A stretch of DNA of 64,000 nt from Odiellus spinosus (GCA_963920705.1 OY987228.1:18794565-18858564); one strand, 5' to 3'. Shown: positions 22,184-34,126, counted from the stretch's first letter. The notes: generated by a model from the letters alone, not told the origin. Made by a program: numbers and translations.

Positions 22184-23581
22184 GGTCCTCCTAGTACGGA
22201 AAAGTTATATTTAAAGGTCAAATTAAGCGCTGATGAGTTTGGTGGGATAATCTTTCATTTCTGGCCACCATGGGGTCGAGAGTTGGTAATGGAAGGTGGA
22301 AAATGCGTGTAACTAACCAAATCATTAGCTACATTGTCGTGTGTATCGGTGTGTATAGAGGACTCCGTTTTACTTGCCCTTTAATCAGTTGAATTAAAAA
22401 TAGGGTGGACAGTTTATCAATGTGGAGCTGTACATAGAAGTACTAAGCGTACTTTTGTTAGAATAAAACTACAAAGCAATTAATATCCCGCAAAAATTAA
22501 TGATCTAAGATCATTAAATAAGATATCTTGTAAGATTTTTGGATATCTTTATATTTAATATATTATTTAATAACGCCTTTCACACGCAAGCTTGCCATTT
22601 TTAAATTCCCCTTAACTTTTGTAGAAATATCATTTCAATTGGGTCGTGCTAGAAATTTAAAATATCAAATACCTTTACTATATTTTATATAGGGTTATAG
22701 CAGTTAACTATAAATATAACTTATCATTCCAGGTATTCCAGACCTATAGGTGCTGATACTGCGTTTATTCAAGGTTGTATAATCTTCTTCAGGGATTTTT
22801 TGGGTGGATTTTTTTCGAACTCTTTACTTTAAAATTGGGTTGTAATTATTTGGTACTTGAAGGGAGACTGTCAGAAAAATATTTGAAATGGGGAAAAAAA
22901 GATTTTACAAAATTTAGCTGAATACAATTTTAAACATCTGTTTTATAGTAAATAGAAATGGAAAATCTCGAGATAATTAGATTTGGAAGGCCGTGAAAGA
23001 GGTTTTCCTTTGAAATCCCCTAAAGAAATCGATAGGCGATTAATGAATTTTTGTGAAATCCGTTGTCTGCCTGCCCTTAAAACATTTTTTTATACTACCT
23101 CCGACACTATTATAAGGCTGCAATAGGTCCTATAATTCCTATAAATCCTATATATTCTTAAATTGCCCTATATAATCCTATAATTTCAGAAATATTCCTA
23201 TAAAATCCAATATTTTATGACTTTAACTGTAAACTTCCAGAACCACTTAAAAATTTTGAATTAAGCTGTTTTTTTATAAAATTTCACCTAAACCATGCTT
23301 ACTTAGCCCAAGCGTAAACTAACATATATCAATCAATTGGATTTTAACAAATAATAATATATTGGCTTTAGCTTTAAAAAAAAGTCGGATTAGATTTTGA
23401 TTTCAATTTTTTTTAATCCGATCGCCTCTATTATATCCTTTCATGATCAGAAAATATTATTCCTTTTGCCACGTTAACCCCGTTTATGTCGGACGCCTTT
23501 AGGCAGGTAAAGTTGAGCTTCGCGTCAAGCTAAAATAGGCCTCTTGCAGCCCTGCAACCGGTCGCGTTGCGTAACTACCGT

Positions 23582-23632
23582 GGTCTTACCATGGACTAAT
23601 TATAGTATACTATAATTAGTCCATGGTCTTAC
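23582..23632. mobile_element. 36-bp perfect palindrome with 7/8-bp duplication
   Basis: Positions 23588-23627 form a perfect 40-bp palindrome centred on GTATAC. The insert CATGGACTAATTATAGTA plus its complement (23590-23625) is flanked by GTCTTAC on both sides (GGTCTTAC if the shared G is counted). It looks like a transposon reduced to two abutting end repeats. Short size means chance cannot be excluded without other copies. Confidence 0.6.
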
Positions 23633-25105
23633 GTATCATCTTGTCTTTAAGTTCAAGTAATTTTTCGGTTTCTATATCGAGTGTTTTTGTTATCCTATAT
23701 TAAAATATTTTTTTTTTCCCAAAACCGTCAGTAAATCGATAAATGTATTTCTAGCATTAATATATCTTTCCCAAAATCTTACGAAGCGTTAGGGTTATTC
23801 TTTTTACATAATAATGTGGAATATAAGCAGGGTGTTAAACCCGGGATAGCAACGCATGAAAAAAAGGGGACGATAAATTTACTCTAGACCCTTCGTGCGT
23901 GGCTTTCATCCTTGTCAACGTATTATATATTTTAACGTTGTATTATTAAGATAATTGGTACTTTTTTTTAACTAGTTTGATAAGTGGCTTCCGTTTTCGC
24001 GATTCGTGCTGACAAAAACCATAATTAAGACCCCAAATACTACATTGATGGGTGAAAGCCTAGAGGGGATGAAAAATTTAAACATGTTAAATTCGGAGAA
24101 GGTCTCTTTTCCACGGGGTTTAAATCCTTAAAATTGTTATCAACAGAAAAAAAATGTATTAATACACCTTCCATTTTTACATTTGGATTCCTGGGTGTAT
24201 AAATCGCTCAAGTACACACATACAAACCAATCAAATCTAACATATACATTTTCCCTCGTTTAATATAGATTTTGAAATTAGTAATTTATCTTCAAGGAAT
24301 TAATTTGGAACCAGCTCTTTTTTTTTCTAGGGGAAGGTTCTATAAACTTATATTGATAAACTTAATTATATAGTTTAGATAATAGCACAACCTCCTTTTT
24401 CTTTTCGTGTAGTACCGCCGGTCGTATAAAATAATGTATAATAATGAAATTAAGTTATACCGAGGTACCGAGAAAACTTAATGAAACAATTCCGCCCATC
24501 TAATTTTCTCCTCAATATATACCTGTACTATAGATTCTTTGCTCTTTTAATACCCTTGCAAAATTAATAGTCTGGTTTATCTAAACATAGGAAGGGTTCG
24601 AGAGAAGAGACTAACGTACTAGGAGGGATTAGAGACGGTAAAAACCCTACCCGCGATTGTATCTTCAGAGTACGAGTCTAATTACCGACTAATTCCTAAT
24701 TACATTGTTCTTAGCCAGGGTATTTGTTCCGAGTTTGGAAGGTTTCGTGGCCCAACCAATCAGATAAAAGTTTTTTTCTCCCTTGTTTTCGAGGAAGAGA
24801 AAAGGGAAATGGGGTAAAGGGATGGAAATGGGCAAGGTGGAAGTAAGAAAACAGAGATAGACGGCGAAACACGGATGGCTCTATCGTTTCCGAATCTCTC
24901 TCGCTTTTTATTCAAACTATCTACCCCTTCCTTGCCCTCTCCCAAAAAATCCCTGTTATATTATATATTATTTGTTCGGTTAGTAGGTTTATTGATCTGA
25001 TACGTTGTGGGTGGATAAGGGCCGATAATATCTATCAATTTTAAATGTGGGTTAATTTATCCACTTTCTACTTGGAGGCTATTTTGTAAAATTTTCTTTA
25101 TCTAT

Positions 25106-25240
25106 ATCGATCTTGACATTCCTTTCGTTGTCGAAATCGACGGATTTCATATTGACTTCTCGATCGAAATCGATTCACAGAATACAATCTTTGAAGTTTT
25201 CGATTCGAAGTCGAAACACTCAGTAGATTTCGATCGAAAA
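25106..25240. promoter_or_regulatory. Cluster of TCGA/ATCGAT motifs
   Basis: About nine TCGA cores in 135 bp, several as CGATCGAAA or TCGAAATCGA in both orientations. It could be a clustered protein-binding site or a decayed inverted repeat. No promoter is visible beside it. Confidence 0.3.
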
Positions 25241-25640
25241 CTGCGTATTGAATGGTTACATAATAGACCCGGATTATGGGTTGTTAATTTGAAACGTGTA
25301 TATCGCGTTTTAGCCCCCTTTAATCGAAATTAAATTGTGTCTTTATCCAGATTAAGTGTAGGTGAGACCGTGGGAAATTGCTATAAATTAGAATTAGAAT
25401 GTTGCGTGTAACCTCTATATATGGAAACAAATTTTAACCAGTTTTATAATGATTTAATAATTGTGGGTCAACTTGTCCATGAATTACATTAAACTTGGGA
25501 TCTCAGTCGATGTATGGTCTTGACCCCTTGTTTTCTTTCGCTAAAGGGAGACTAAATTACCCTCACCTCGGGTATATATGGGTTTACGTAAAAAAGGGGA
25601 ATAATTTTTCTTTAATCTCCTCTTCCTTCAACGTTTCCGT

Positions 25641-25642
<2 letters not shown>

Positions 25643-25673
<31 letters not shown>
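25643..25673. repeat. Poly-T run (31 nt)
   Basis: Uninterrupted T31. It could be the poly-A tail of a minus-strand retroposon, but no body was recognised. Confidence 0.8.
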
Positions 25674-25676
<3 letters not shown>

Positions 25677-26822
25677 GGTAAACTGATAAAATAGCGGCAT
25701 GCCCTTTCGGGAATCACAGGGTCATTAATTACATTATACACCTATATACGTGAAAACGTGTGTGACTGTGTCTATATGATTTGGCTCGAAAGACTTCAAG
25801 CAAGTATTTCTCACTTCCTTTATACTCTTTTTTTTCTCTCTATTTTCTTTTTTCAAATTTGAAATTTCCGAATAAAAAGAGAGTAATTTGAATGTCAAAT
25901 TTAGAAAGGAAAAGAAAAGAGCAGGGTTAAGGTGGGGAGTTGGTATTAAAACGCAAAGTTACCTCAAAGAGCTTATAACTTCGATTAACGCGTTTTTTAT
26001 CTCTGTTTCTTTTGTTGGCTAAAGCGACTTCGATTCTATATATACTCCTTATAGGTGTTACTTTTAAAATTTGAAATTTGTAGACCTATTAATAATTTAC
26101 ACGCTTGGTTAAAGGGCCGTAAAAAATTTACCGATCGAACTTTCTTGTCTTAGACGGTTAGTGTTTTCAGTGTAGCTAAAAGTAGGTATGGCTAAAATCA
26201 TAAAATATACTAAAGCTTTGTAGCTTTATACCCCCTGACAATTCGAACTGTTTCTGATTACGTAAGAGGGTTTTATAGAAAAAAAAAAATACTTTTTTCA
26301 GAGTTTTAAATCTCTAAAAAACCCACCCCACGATCCGCGATTGTTTTAAAAATAGTGTTTACAAGTATGAGGTTTTCTTAGTGGGTATATTTTTTTAATC
26401 TATTTCCCTTATCTGCATGAAGGGTGGGATTTCTTTGGCGTGTCTAGTTTTCGGTCGTATCAAGGGATTTAATCTAAAATCTATTACCAGCGTGAGTTTT
26501 TTGTTTAATATTTGGATAACTAACGTTCTTATTGAACTTTTTCAAGGTAATGCCTTAAAGGTATGCTCGAATTTATCCTATACTTATAAAGATACAAGAT
26601 AATTGTATCGGGCTTGTTTGCTTATCATTAACTTTAAAACAATAATTGTAGTTTAACATCTTACATTATATATAAAACATGTTTGTTATCATAGTCTTTA
26701 GTAAAAAAAAAATTTCGCGCTGCATAATGATAATGCAATAGAAGAAGGATATAAAAAAAGAAGAGAGCCAATGTAGCTCATTAATGCATTAAAGGTCACG
26801 AATCAAATAGGCAAAGAACCTT

Positions 26823-26826
26823 TTAA
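26823..26826. repeat. TTAA target site (left)
   Basis: TTAA next to the AGGGAGAATG end, repeated at 27596-27599. Confidence 0.75.
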
Positions 26827-27282
26827 AGGGAGAATGAAAGGCCAAAACAACCTATTTTTAATCTATTAAGAATTCTAAAATATTGAGAAAAACAATAATA
26901 TAACTGACCAAAAATATTTCGTTATTTTATAATCAAGTTCCTATGCTAAGCCTTGGCTGCCTAGCTCGGTGAACTAGGCTAGCACCAAGAAGGATCAGAC
27001 AAGGAGAGGAAAAGTGGGGACGGCGCAGTTCCTACTGCGTCGGCCTAAACTCTCACTCTGGGAGAACGGGGGTAGAGATGTTTCGTGGTAAAATGTTGTC
27101 ACGTGGATAAAACGGATCCTTTATCAGCTTCGTAGTAGCCACCGACGCTAGTGACCACGTGACAACAGTTTACCTCGAGAATTTCCTATCCCCCTTTCCA
27201 CCCGAGTGGGAGGTTGGCTCTTCTCTCTCTAACTCAACGCAGCCCTATTTTTCCTCTCCTTGTCTGATCCTTCTTGCTAGCA

Positions 27283-27423
27283 CGACCTGCATTTTTTTTA
27301 ATATTCGCGGCTGTTTTTAGTCGCCAATCACGAGCGAGTACGCGTATTTTAAAAATACGCGTACTCGCTCGTGATTGGCGACTAGATCAGACGGGAATAT
27401 TAAAAAAAAATACGGCTCGTGCT
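27283..27423. mobile_element. Palindromic element nested in element A
   Basis: This block is absent from the matching left arm, where the two flanking sequences adjoin. Its ends resemble each other inverted (T-rich then AATATTC), and it contains a perfect palindrome with 33-bp arms at 27318-27350 and 27352-27384. It is therefore probably a separate, later insertion or an expansion. Confidence 0.7.
27318..27384. repeat. Perfect palindrome, 33-bp arms
   Basis: The two 33-bp arms are perfect reverse complements separated by one A. GC-rich (GAGCGAGTACGCG core), so it should form a strong hairpin or cruciform. Confidence 0.95.
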
Positions 27424-28509
27424 CGCCTAGTTCGCCGAGCTAGGCAGCCAAGGCTTAGCATCTGCAAGTTTCGGAACTTTGGAAATTGATTACAAAATAA
27501 CGAAATATTTTTGGTGAGTTATATTATTGTTTTTCTCATTATTTTAGCATTCTTAATCGATTAAAAATAGTTTGTTTTGATCTTTCATTCTCCCTTTAAA
27601 GGGATGAAATTGTTCTAGACCAAAAGTTTAAATATAAGATATCGAACCCTTTCATGCTCCTCTTCATCAATTAAAATTATTTAATTAAATTTACAATTTT
27701 CTAGAATTAGTCCAGTTGATTTAACTATTGTTTTGGTTAACTATTATAACTATTACATGTTTTAAAAACCAAAGATTTTTCTAGAAACACTTCAAATTCG
27801 ATTTCTTACCATTTCTAAATTTTCCAATTTAATAAAAGAACTACAAGTATCCTTTTAACATAATTAGAAAATTTAGTTTTGATAAATCTATTTGATATTT
27901 CTAGTATTTTTTCGGCGTTTGACCCTTCCTCCGTAGATAACTCGTCTTACGTCTAAACAATCTATTGCGTATTGCGGTGCTACTTGTTTAAAATCCCAAT
28001 CTATCCTTTCCCCCTATATCGTAAATGATCCCTTAACCCGGGTGAACGTACCTCTATTAGTTGAAGAAAAATGCCTGAAAAACGAGAAATAGGCCCAGGG
28101 CTGAGAAATTTGTGTAATACGACCAAAAAATTATAACACCTTTTTTTCCTTACTCAAAACTATTTTTTGGACAACTTCAACACCCTGATAAAAAAAATAC
28201 AACGTAATTGCTAGTTCTTTGATAATTGGAGTCATTTTAAAGGGATATTGACGCTAGTGTATTGAGATGAAAAAAGAACTGCAAATGGATCTTTAATTAT
28301 ATATAAACTTGAAATGGTTTCGAACGAAAGAAGTTTTATACTTTTTCTGCTCAAGATTCGAGATTTGGAGTAATGAGAAGACTTGAGAGGGATGGATACA
28401 CAATTTAGAATATCATAGAGAAGAAAGTTGTCAATGCCAACTCATTTGAACACTAATTTTGCAAATTTTATAAAGTTTGAGAGAATGAATTCTCGCGAAA
28501 GAAAGATCG

Positions 28510-28542
<33 letters not shown>
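28510..28542. repeat. Poly-A run (33 nt)
   Basis: Uninterrupted A33; no retroposon body was recognised upstream. Confidence 0.85.
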
Positions 28543-28546
<4 letters not shown>

Positions 28547-28941
28547 AATTAGTTTTCGCTTTTCATGTTAAAATATGAAATGTAGGTCTACTTGGGACAT
28601 TAATATTTATGATTTCTCCTTCAAAATGTTGAGCATCAATGTGGCCGTATTTCATTAATACTAAAGACTATAGGAACTGTAAAATAGCACGTCAGGCAAC
28701 CAAAATAATTGGTGGTCTGAGATAGTACACCTCATTTTTATACTAATCTTAGCTGATTGAATGAGGATTATTCAGAATTTATCGCCTCGTTAATCAGTCT
28801 CTTATTATTAATGTACATTAACTAAGAATGCTTCGCTTCCACTTAGGGTACAATTAAAATTGGTGAGCAGGCCCAACAAACAGAAGAAAATTTATATTTA
28901 CTTACGCAAGTCCAAGGCTTAGGAATATCAATATTTATTTC

Positions 28942-29097
28942 CAGGGTTCGTCAAATTTAATTCCGGCTTTGCAAATATAATCCGCAACTTTAAATTTCAA
29001 AGTTATTATTTTATATTCCACAGTTCGTTATATTTAATTCGCGCTTTGTAAACATAAACCGTAACTTGAAATTCCAAAGTTATTATTTTATATATTA
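28942..29097 (+). repeat. Two-copy tandem duplication, about 78 bp
   Basis: The block from AGGGTTCGTCAAATTTAATT to CAAAGTTATTATTTTATAT occurs twice in a row with about 80% similarity by eye. Confidence 0.8.
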
Positions 29098-29559
29098 TAC
29101 CGATTCCATCTCCTATAATTTCTGTTATTGAAAATAGCAGCGACTTGGTTTGGTAAATATAATACCTATTAATGTCGAGTTATTGAATAGTTAAATGTTC
29201 CACAAATCCATTCACTTTAGATCACTTCCATCGCTGTCGTAAAGTTTCATTCCACTATTGTTTACCATTGCTTTGGCTTCATTAATTATATTAGGGAATT
29301 AGTAAATAACACGGTTTGATGTGCTCGCAACGAATGTAGTCCACCATCCACATAACAAGGCGGGAAAACACTAACCTTTACCCTTTACTCTAACTCAACG
29401 CCATCTAGAATATGCCCGACAAACCATTTACGTTTATGACCTTGACTCTCGAGTCTCGCAGCGCGTTTTTCGTCACTCTCAACCGCCAGATGAAATGAAA
29501 GAATTAGAGAAAGTCTTCGGTCACTCTTTTTTCTCTAGGCGGATTGCCGGATTCACGAC

Positions 29560-29755
29560 TCCAGCGGTTTTTGCGGATCAGTTTCATTGTAAATCGAAAT
29601 AGTGCGTATTCCTTTCTCGCTGATCAAGTCGCGATTTCAACTGCGTTTCTGGTTGACAAGGCTAGAACTTAAAGTCCATCGCTTCATGGATTTATAACGT
29701 AATGATATGGTAAATATCATACTAAGGAAAAATACATTCAAAGCGTGAGGTGAGT
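29560..29755 (+). promoter_or_regulatory. Possible non-coding first exon and splice donor
   Basis: TCAGTTT at 29578-29584 fits the arthropod initiator (TCAGTY). The stretch has more CpG than its surroundings and ends at GCGTGAG|GTGAGT (donor at 29750). No long ORF lies in it. It could be an alternative 5' UTR exon of the gene candidate at 33061, but this is speculative. Confidence 0.2.
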
Positions 29756-31037
29756 CGTTTTTAATTCATATTAGATTTTTTCTGCGTCCAATTACGAGGG
29801 TTTGATCACATCGGTATCCAACCATGTAGCTTTGACTGTACTGAAATAATTACGTATTTGACTAGGTATTTAGCAAAGCCTTTATCAGATTATTTTTCCG
29901 TTAGACCTAATTTGAATTTTTTGCGCCTTTTATGGTTTTTTGACCTTATACTTATTTAAACCGATGGTAGATGGCGCTTTAATGATAATTAGGAAGGGTT
30001 ACGGGGTTAAAAGTCCAACTGCCCAACGTGTAGTCTGCTTTAAGAATTCGGTCCTACCATCACCGTGACCACCGTCACAGTGACGCTGGAAAATTAAATC
30101 AAAAAGTTTTAATATAGGGTATCTCTCGGTTATTTTTTAAAGTCATTTATTAAAAGAAAAATGAGCTGTAAGCCGAAAAAAGGTAATTCGATTTTCAATA
30201 TTATTTGACAAATGAAACTTTAATACGTTTAAATATAATTTCATTTCCTATGGGTCAACTAAGGCTTAACCTAAAACTCTCTCGTCCTGATTTTCTATAT
30301 GTTTTTCCTCCCCATAATTAGCCTGCAATCATGCAGCAATACTGCTAGAATCAAGGCTCTAATGGCTGCATTTCTTATGTAAAGCCATTATTTAGAATAA
30401 TATATACAAGCCTTGTTTTGCTTCAGAAGCGACAAAACGAAAATCAGTTGCTTTTGGGTCACGTGATTGTTGGAGCATTTTTATTGGCTCTTGAAAAGAT
30501 GGATATAAAATTTTGGCGGCAAAAGTTTGGTCGTGTGAAAAGGATGAGATTTCTAGACATCTATTTGATCAAGTTGAACAAACTTTTTGACTCATGTAGT
30601 TTAGTCAAAACGTTGTATTTTCTGAACAGGCCTTTTGTTTGATTACGTAAAGCTCCGTAGCCTCCATTGGTCTAGCTTTTGGGCAGAATATGAACTTTTT
30701 TGTATGCACTTGCAGACGAATTTTCCTTTTCATTTAGGAGAACTCGTGTGTACAAACTAATGGATAATTACCAAGCCTATGAGGCTGAACTCTGTAAAGT
30801 GTATATTGAAGAATCCACAGTATCAGTGAATCTCTTCCTATGACGATGCATCTTACTCAGTTAGACTCTGGAGTCTCCGTTTACTCGGATTGGGCACGAA
30901 GAGTAGCTTCGAAAACTTATCTGTGCTTTAAAAATTCAAGACTGTATTCCGAGCATTCATTTGGTTTTTTATAATTTATGTCAGAGCCTGCTTGACCAGT
31001 CTCTGTTATTACCTAAGTGTCCTCGTGTCCAAACCAG

Positions 31038-31046
31038 AGTAAACTG
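31038..31046. repeat. 9-bp target duplication AGTAAACTG (left)
   Basis: Repeated exactly at 31207-31215, just outside the 160-bp MITE. Confidence 0.85.
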
Positions 31047-31206
31047 CGAGGGGCTGACACTCCCTAACTCAGGTGTACAAAACTTTTGAACTCATTGCAC
31101 TATCAAAGCTGAACCCAGAGTTCATAAGAGTTCGAACTCAATGCACTGTCAAAGCTGAACTCAGTGAACTCAGGTGTACAGCGAATCCAAGAGTGTCGGA
31201 CCCCTC
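31047..31206 (+). mobile_element. 160-bp MITE with 9-bp TSD
   Basis: Left end (C)GAGGGGCTGACACTC; right end GAGTGTCGGACCCCTC, an imperfect inverted repeat. It is flanked by AGTAAACTG on both sides. The interior repeats CAAAGCTGAAC and 'GAACTCAAT/AACTCATTGCACT' segments. A 9-bp duplication suggests a Mutator-like mobiliser. A truncated relative lies at 22081-22183. Confidence 0.85.
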
Positions 31207-31215
31207 AGTAAACTG
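31207..31215. repeat. 9-bp target duplication AGTAAACTG (right)
   Basis: Exact copy of 31038-31046. Confidence 0.85.
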
Positions 31216-31799
31216 ACCGTCATAAGGAGTGTATTTTGCTAATTTCTCTTGTGTTAAATCGCTAATAAATTAAGAATAGTCAACGTTTGCATTTCACTCA
31301 TCCTTTAAAAGCGTAAGTATAAAATGTATACTTGAGAGAGGACCGTGTAAATCGACATTGAAATTGGCGTCACCCTATCATTTGGGTTTCCATGGAATAC
31401 GGCGTCAAAATGAAATGGGTTTAAATTTAATAAGGTTGCGTGGTAAGAGAGAGAATCAGTGTATACATTATATAAGAACCTGAAACCTAGCAGCTGAAAT
31501 AGGATCATGATGTGATTATAAGCCTTCTCTACGGTCCCTTCTTCCTCATTCGGTGGGAGTCAGTTTTCGTAGGTTCGCCGAAAGCCAAATTCAGGGGTTT
31601 TAAAAGAAATCATTTCTTATTTTTTTTTTTTTTATTTCTTTCATTGTATCCCCCAGCTTGTCCTCTCTTTTTTTGCCAAATACTACCCGCGAGAGAGATA
31701 TATTTCAAAATAGAGATCTTCTTCCAAATTGGTTTCTCCTTTCTCTTCAAGTACTTTTTCTCTCTCTCTCTCGTCTCGCTCACTTTTTTTTTTATCAAA

Positions 31800-32040
31800 G
31801 TAATAACCGTTCTTTATTTTCGGCCGCGCCGCTCGTAGTGTAAGCTAGAAAGGGGATCATCCTTTTAGTTCGAATTTAGGCCGCTTGACGTCGCTGCTAG
31901 CTCGTATTCGTGTCGTCATAGTTCGCTAGTGTTTCTCCCGCCACGTGCCAAAGCAGCCAAATGAAGGCGTACAGCCGCTAGCTTACGATGGGCGCGGATT
32001 TTCGGTTCATTCTCTCTCGTTGCGAAGTTAAGTTTTTTTT
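31800..32040 (+). promoter_or_regulatory. CpG-rich, promoter-like block
   Basis: Markedly more CpG and GC than the surrounding DNA (GGCCGCGCCGCTCG, GCCGCTTGACGTCGC, GGGCGCGGATTTTCGG). It lies 1.0-1.3 kb before the ATG/donor candidate at 33061. No TATA box was recognised. Probable promoter or early 5' UTR. Confidence 0.4.
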
Positions 32041-33060
32041 AGTTTCGTTAGTTACACTGTACCTAACGGATTAAGCGAGAGAAAACCGTAAGGGATTAAA
32101 AGATATTATCTTTAAAATACCAATTTCTTTATTTTTTATCGGATTTTTTTAGGTAAAATTTAACCCTGCCTGATATTGTTTATATAATCAATCTTTCCCC
32201 CCTTTTTTTTTTAGTTTATTTTTTTCTCATATTTTTATTCTATAATCTGGCTACCGAAATCCACCCCTTTTACCGTAACATGGATTAGATACTAGACTAG
32301 AGAGGGTTTCCTAGTTTTTTGAGTAACTAGCTGTGTAGCTCCATTTGCGAGCATGGGTTTTCTTTGGTTTTGATAAATGGTTTTTGGCTAGATGACGGTG
32401 CTGATTTTTTTTCTTCATTTTGGCTGTTTCGTCTTTAGGTTCTCTTCGTTCTTCGAGTTGAGACGTCCGTTGGATCGGCTAGTGGTTGCTTATAAGCCTA
32501 TCCCAGGCTCTTCAAACTTCGTACTCCAAAAATCGGTTAAAAAAAGAAAAAAAGTTACACGGGAAAAAAACCCCTCTCACTTCTCACAAAGCGCACGCGG
32601 CTCAAAAAAGAGTTTTTAATCGCTCTTAGTACAACGGAGAAACCAGTATTTCTCTTCTTTAAAACGGGCGGAAAATTAGTAGGTTAGTAAAAAAAAAGTC
32701 AAATAATTTTCAAGATCTCGGAGTTAAAAAAAACGGCTGAAATCAAATTTTTATGAAGTATTGTTGATATAATCGGACTTTTACCCGCGGGTACCGACAA
32801 AAGTGCTTCGTATTCAAACCCAAAACGATCGTGAAGGGGAATAAAAAAAATAAATGTGATTTTTGTATTTAAACAAAAATGAAATTTCGGATACGCCTAA
32901 CGCGAATCAGTTTTAACCGGTGAATTTCAATCGTGAAAACTCATGTAATCTTATTAACAACGAACGATTACTTTTGATTTACTTTGAACTTCTGAAAAGT
33001 GAACTCGACCCGGAAAAATCTTCGAATATTTAACCCTCGATTAAGTGTTTTAAAAACATC

Positions 33061-33077
33061 ATGAAGGTCGTCATAAG
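33061..33077 (+). CDS. Possible first coding exon (MKVVI...)
   Basis: ATG AAG GTC GTC ATA AG, then a strong splice donor GTAAGC (33078-33083). An in-frame TAA at 33031-33033 closes the frame upstream, as expected for a true start. The ~1 kb before it has UTR-like sequence and a CpG-rich block. The peptide begins with Lys and hydrophobic residues, which would fit a signal peptide, but five codons cannot show that. Downstream exons were not identified within the window, so the protein is unknown. The support is ATG plus donor plus context only. Confidence 0.35.
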
Positions 33078-33083
33078 GTAAGC

Positions 33084-34126
33084 CTGAATTTTCTTTTTCG
33101 TTTTAACTTTTATTTCAATTAATAATTTATAATTGTCGGGGGGTTTCATTATCTAATATTTAATCGTACTTAGTAAATATTAAACTTCGAATTTAGTTCA
33201 AAGTCCTGAGAGGACTCGAATCTCTAAGCTGTATTAATATGATTAAATCACTGAGGGTTTTAAAAATTAAGCTTTATAATGGGAGAGGTTATTTTAACGA
33301 GCTAAATTCCTCGCATCATCGTTAAAATCGGCGATCTCTAATGAAGGATTTTGCCTTTTCACTATTTCAAATCCCCTCGTGTCTCCCTTACATTTAAGCC
33401 TCTTTCACATCATTTTCAAATCGTTTGAAAAAAATGCTAATTGCTCCCAATAGTGTAATAAAACAACTCGTGAAGTTATTCTAATTGCCGTAAATATCTT
33501 CGTAGGAACTGTTTGATCTAGTTATAATATTAGAGAAGCCCTAGAGGTTAAACACTTCCCTGCAATACTTAGAAATATCAGGGAATTTGAATGTTTATAA
33601 AAAATATGGGGAATTTAAGCCGCAAATCATAATGTTTGACCGTAAAATTCAATAACACTAAGTTGGTACGGGTGCAATAAGCTATATTCATAGTTTTTAT
33701 GGTTTTTAAAACCTTTTATGCCCCTGGAAATATCAGGGAAAATTCACTGGTAAAATCTGGAAAAATATCCGAAATTTTGGTTTAAGAAACGTTGTATGAA
33801 CTCTGTTCGTAAAATCTGAATACTAATTGAGTAACTTATTATAGCCTTTAATAATGCTAAGTACATATTGTCACGTGCAGTGATAAACCCCACCGTTGAA
33901 ATCGCTTCACAAATTTGTCTCACATCATTGATCGACCTTGAAAAAATGCCACATTTTTAATTTTTTATAGTAATTAAACTTCAGATATATTTTTTTGGGG
34001 TTTTCCTTATTTTTTTTTTTTTTTTTTTTTTTTTATGTAACCATGGAGCAATGAATATAGGAGACAATATAATATTGTAAATGTTTTGGTCCCATTCAGA
34101 TACTGTAATCTACCATTCTTATTTCA
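33084..34126. other. Probable intron or intergenic DNA
   Basis: If the exon at 33061 is real, this is the beginning of its first coding intron. Around 33560-33760 the motif AAATATCAGGGAA occurs twice, and a related copy lies near 43100, suggesting a dispersed short repeat. A T25 run lies at 34010-34034. Confidence 0.4.

Larger units (their letters stand above)
22184..26822. other. Non-coding DNA, no gene seen
   Basis: Apart from the palindrome at 23590 and the TCGA-rich cluster at 25106-25240 it holds only low-complexity features: a degenerate TCCTATAA-type cluster at about 23115-23215 and a T31 run at 25643-25673. No host exon was recognised. Confidence 0.5.
26827..27595. mobile_element. 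769-bp foldback element at a TTAA site (A)
   Basis: Left end AGGGAGAATGAAAGGCC and right end, on the reverse strand, AGGGAGAATGAAAGATC; the terminal inverted repeats run about 112 bp with a handful of mismatches. Inside, a second symmetric layer follows: CTTGGCTGCCTAGCTCGG and its complement, then GAAGGATCAGACAAGGAGAGG and its complement, then CCACGTGACAACA with its partner. The right arm is interrupted by the palindrome near 27283-27423. No transposase. TTAA duplications occur in piggyBac and Kolobok, but the superfamily is unresolved. Confidence 0.9.
27600..31037. other. Mostly non-coding DNA
   Basis: Contains an A33 run (28510-28542), a tandem duplication (28942-29097) and a CpG-richer stretch at 29390-29750 that ends in a good splice-donor-like GTGAGT. 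No coding exon was recognised. Confidence 0.45.
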
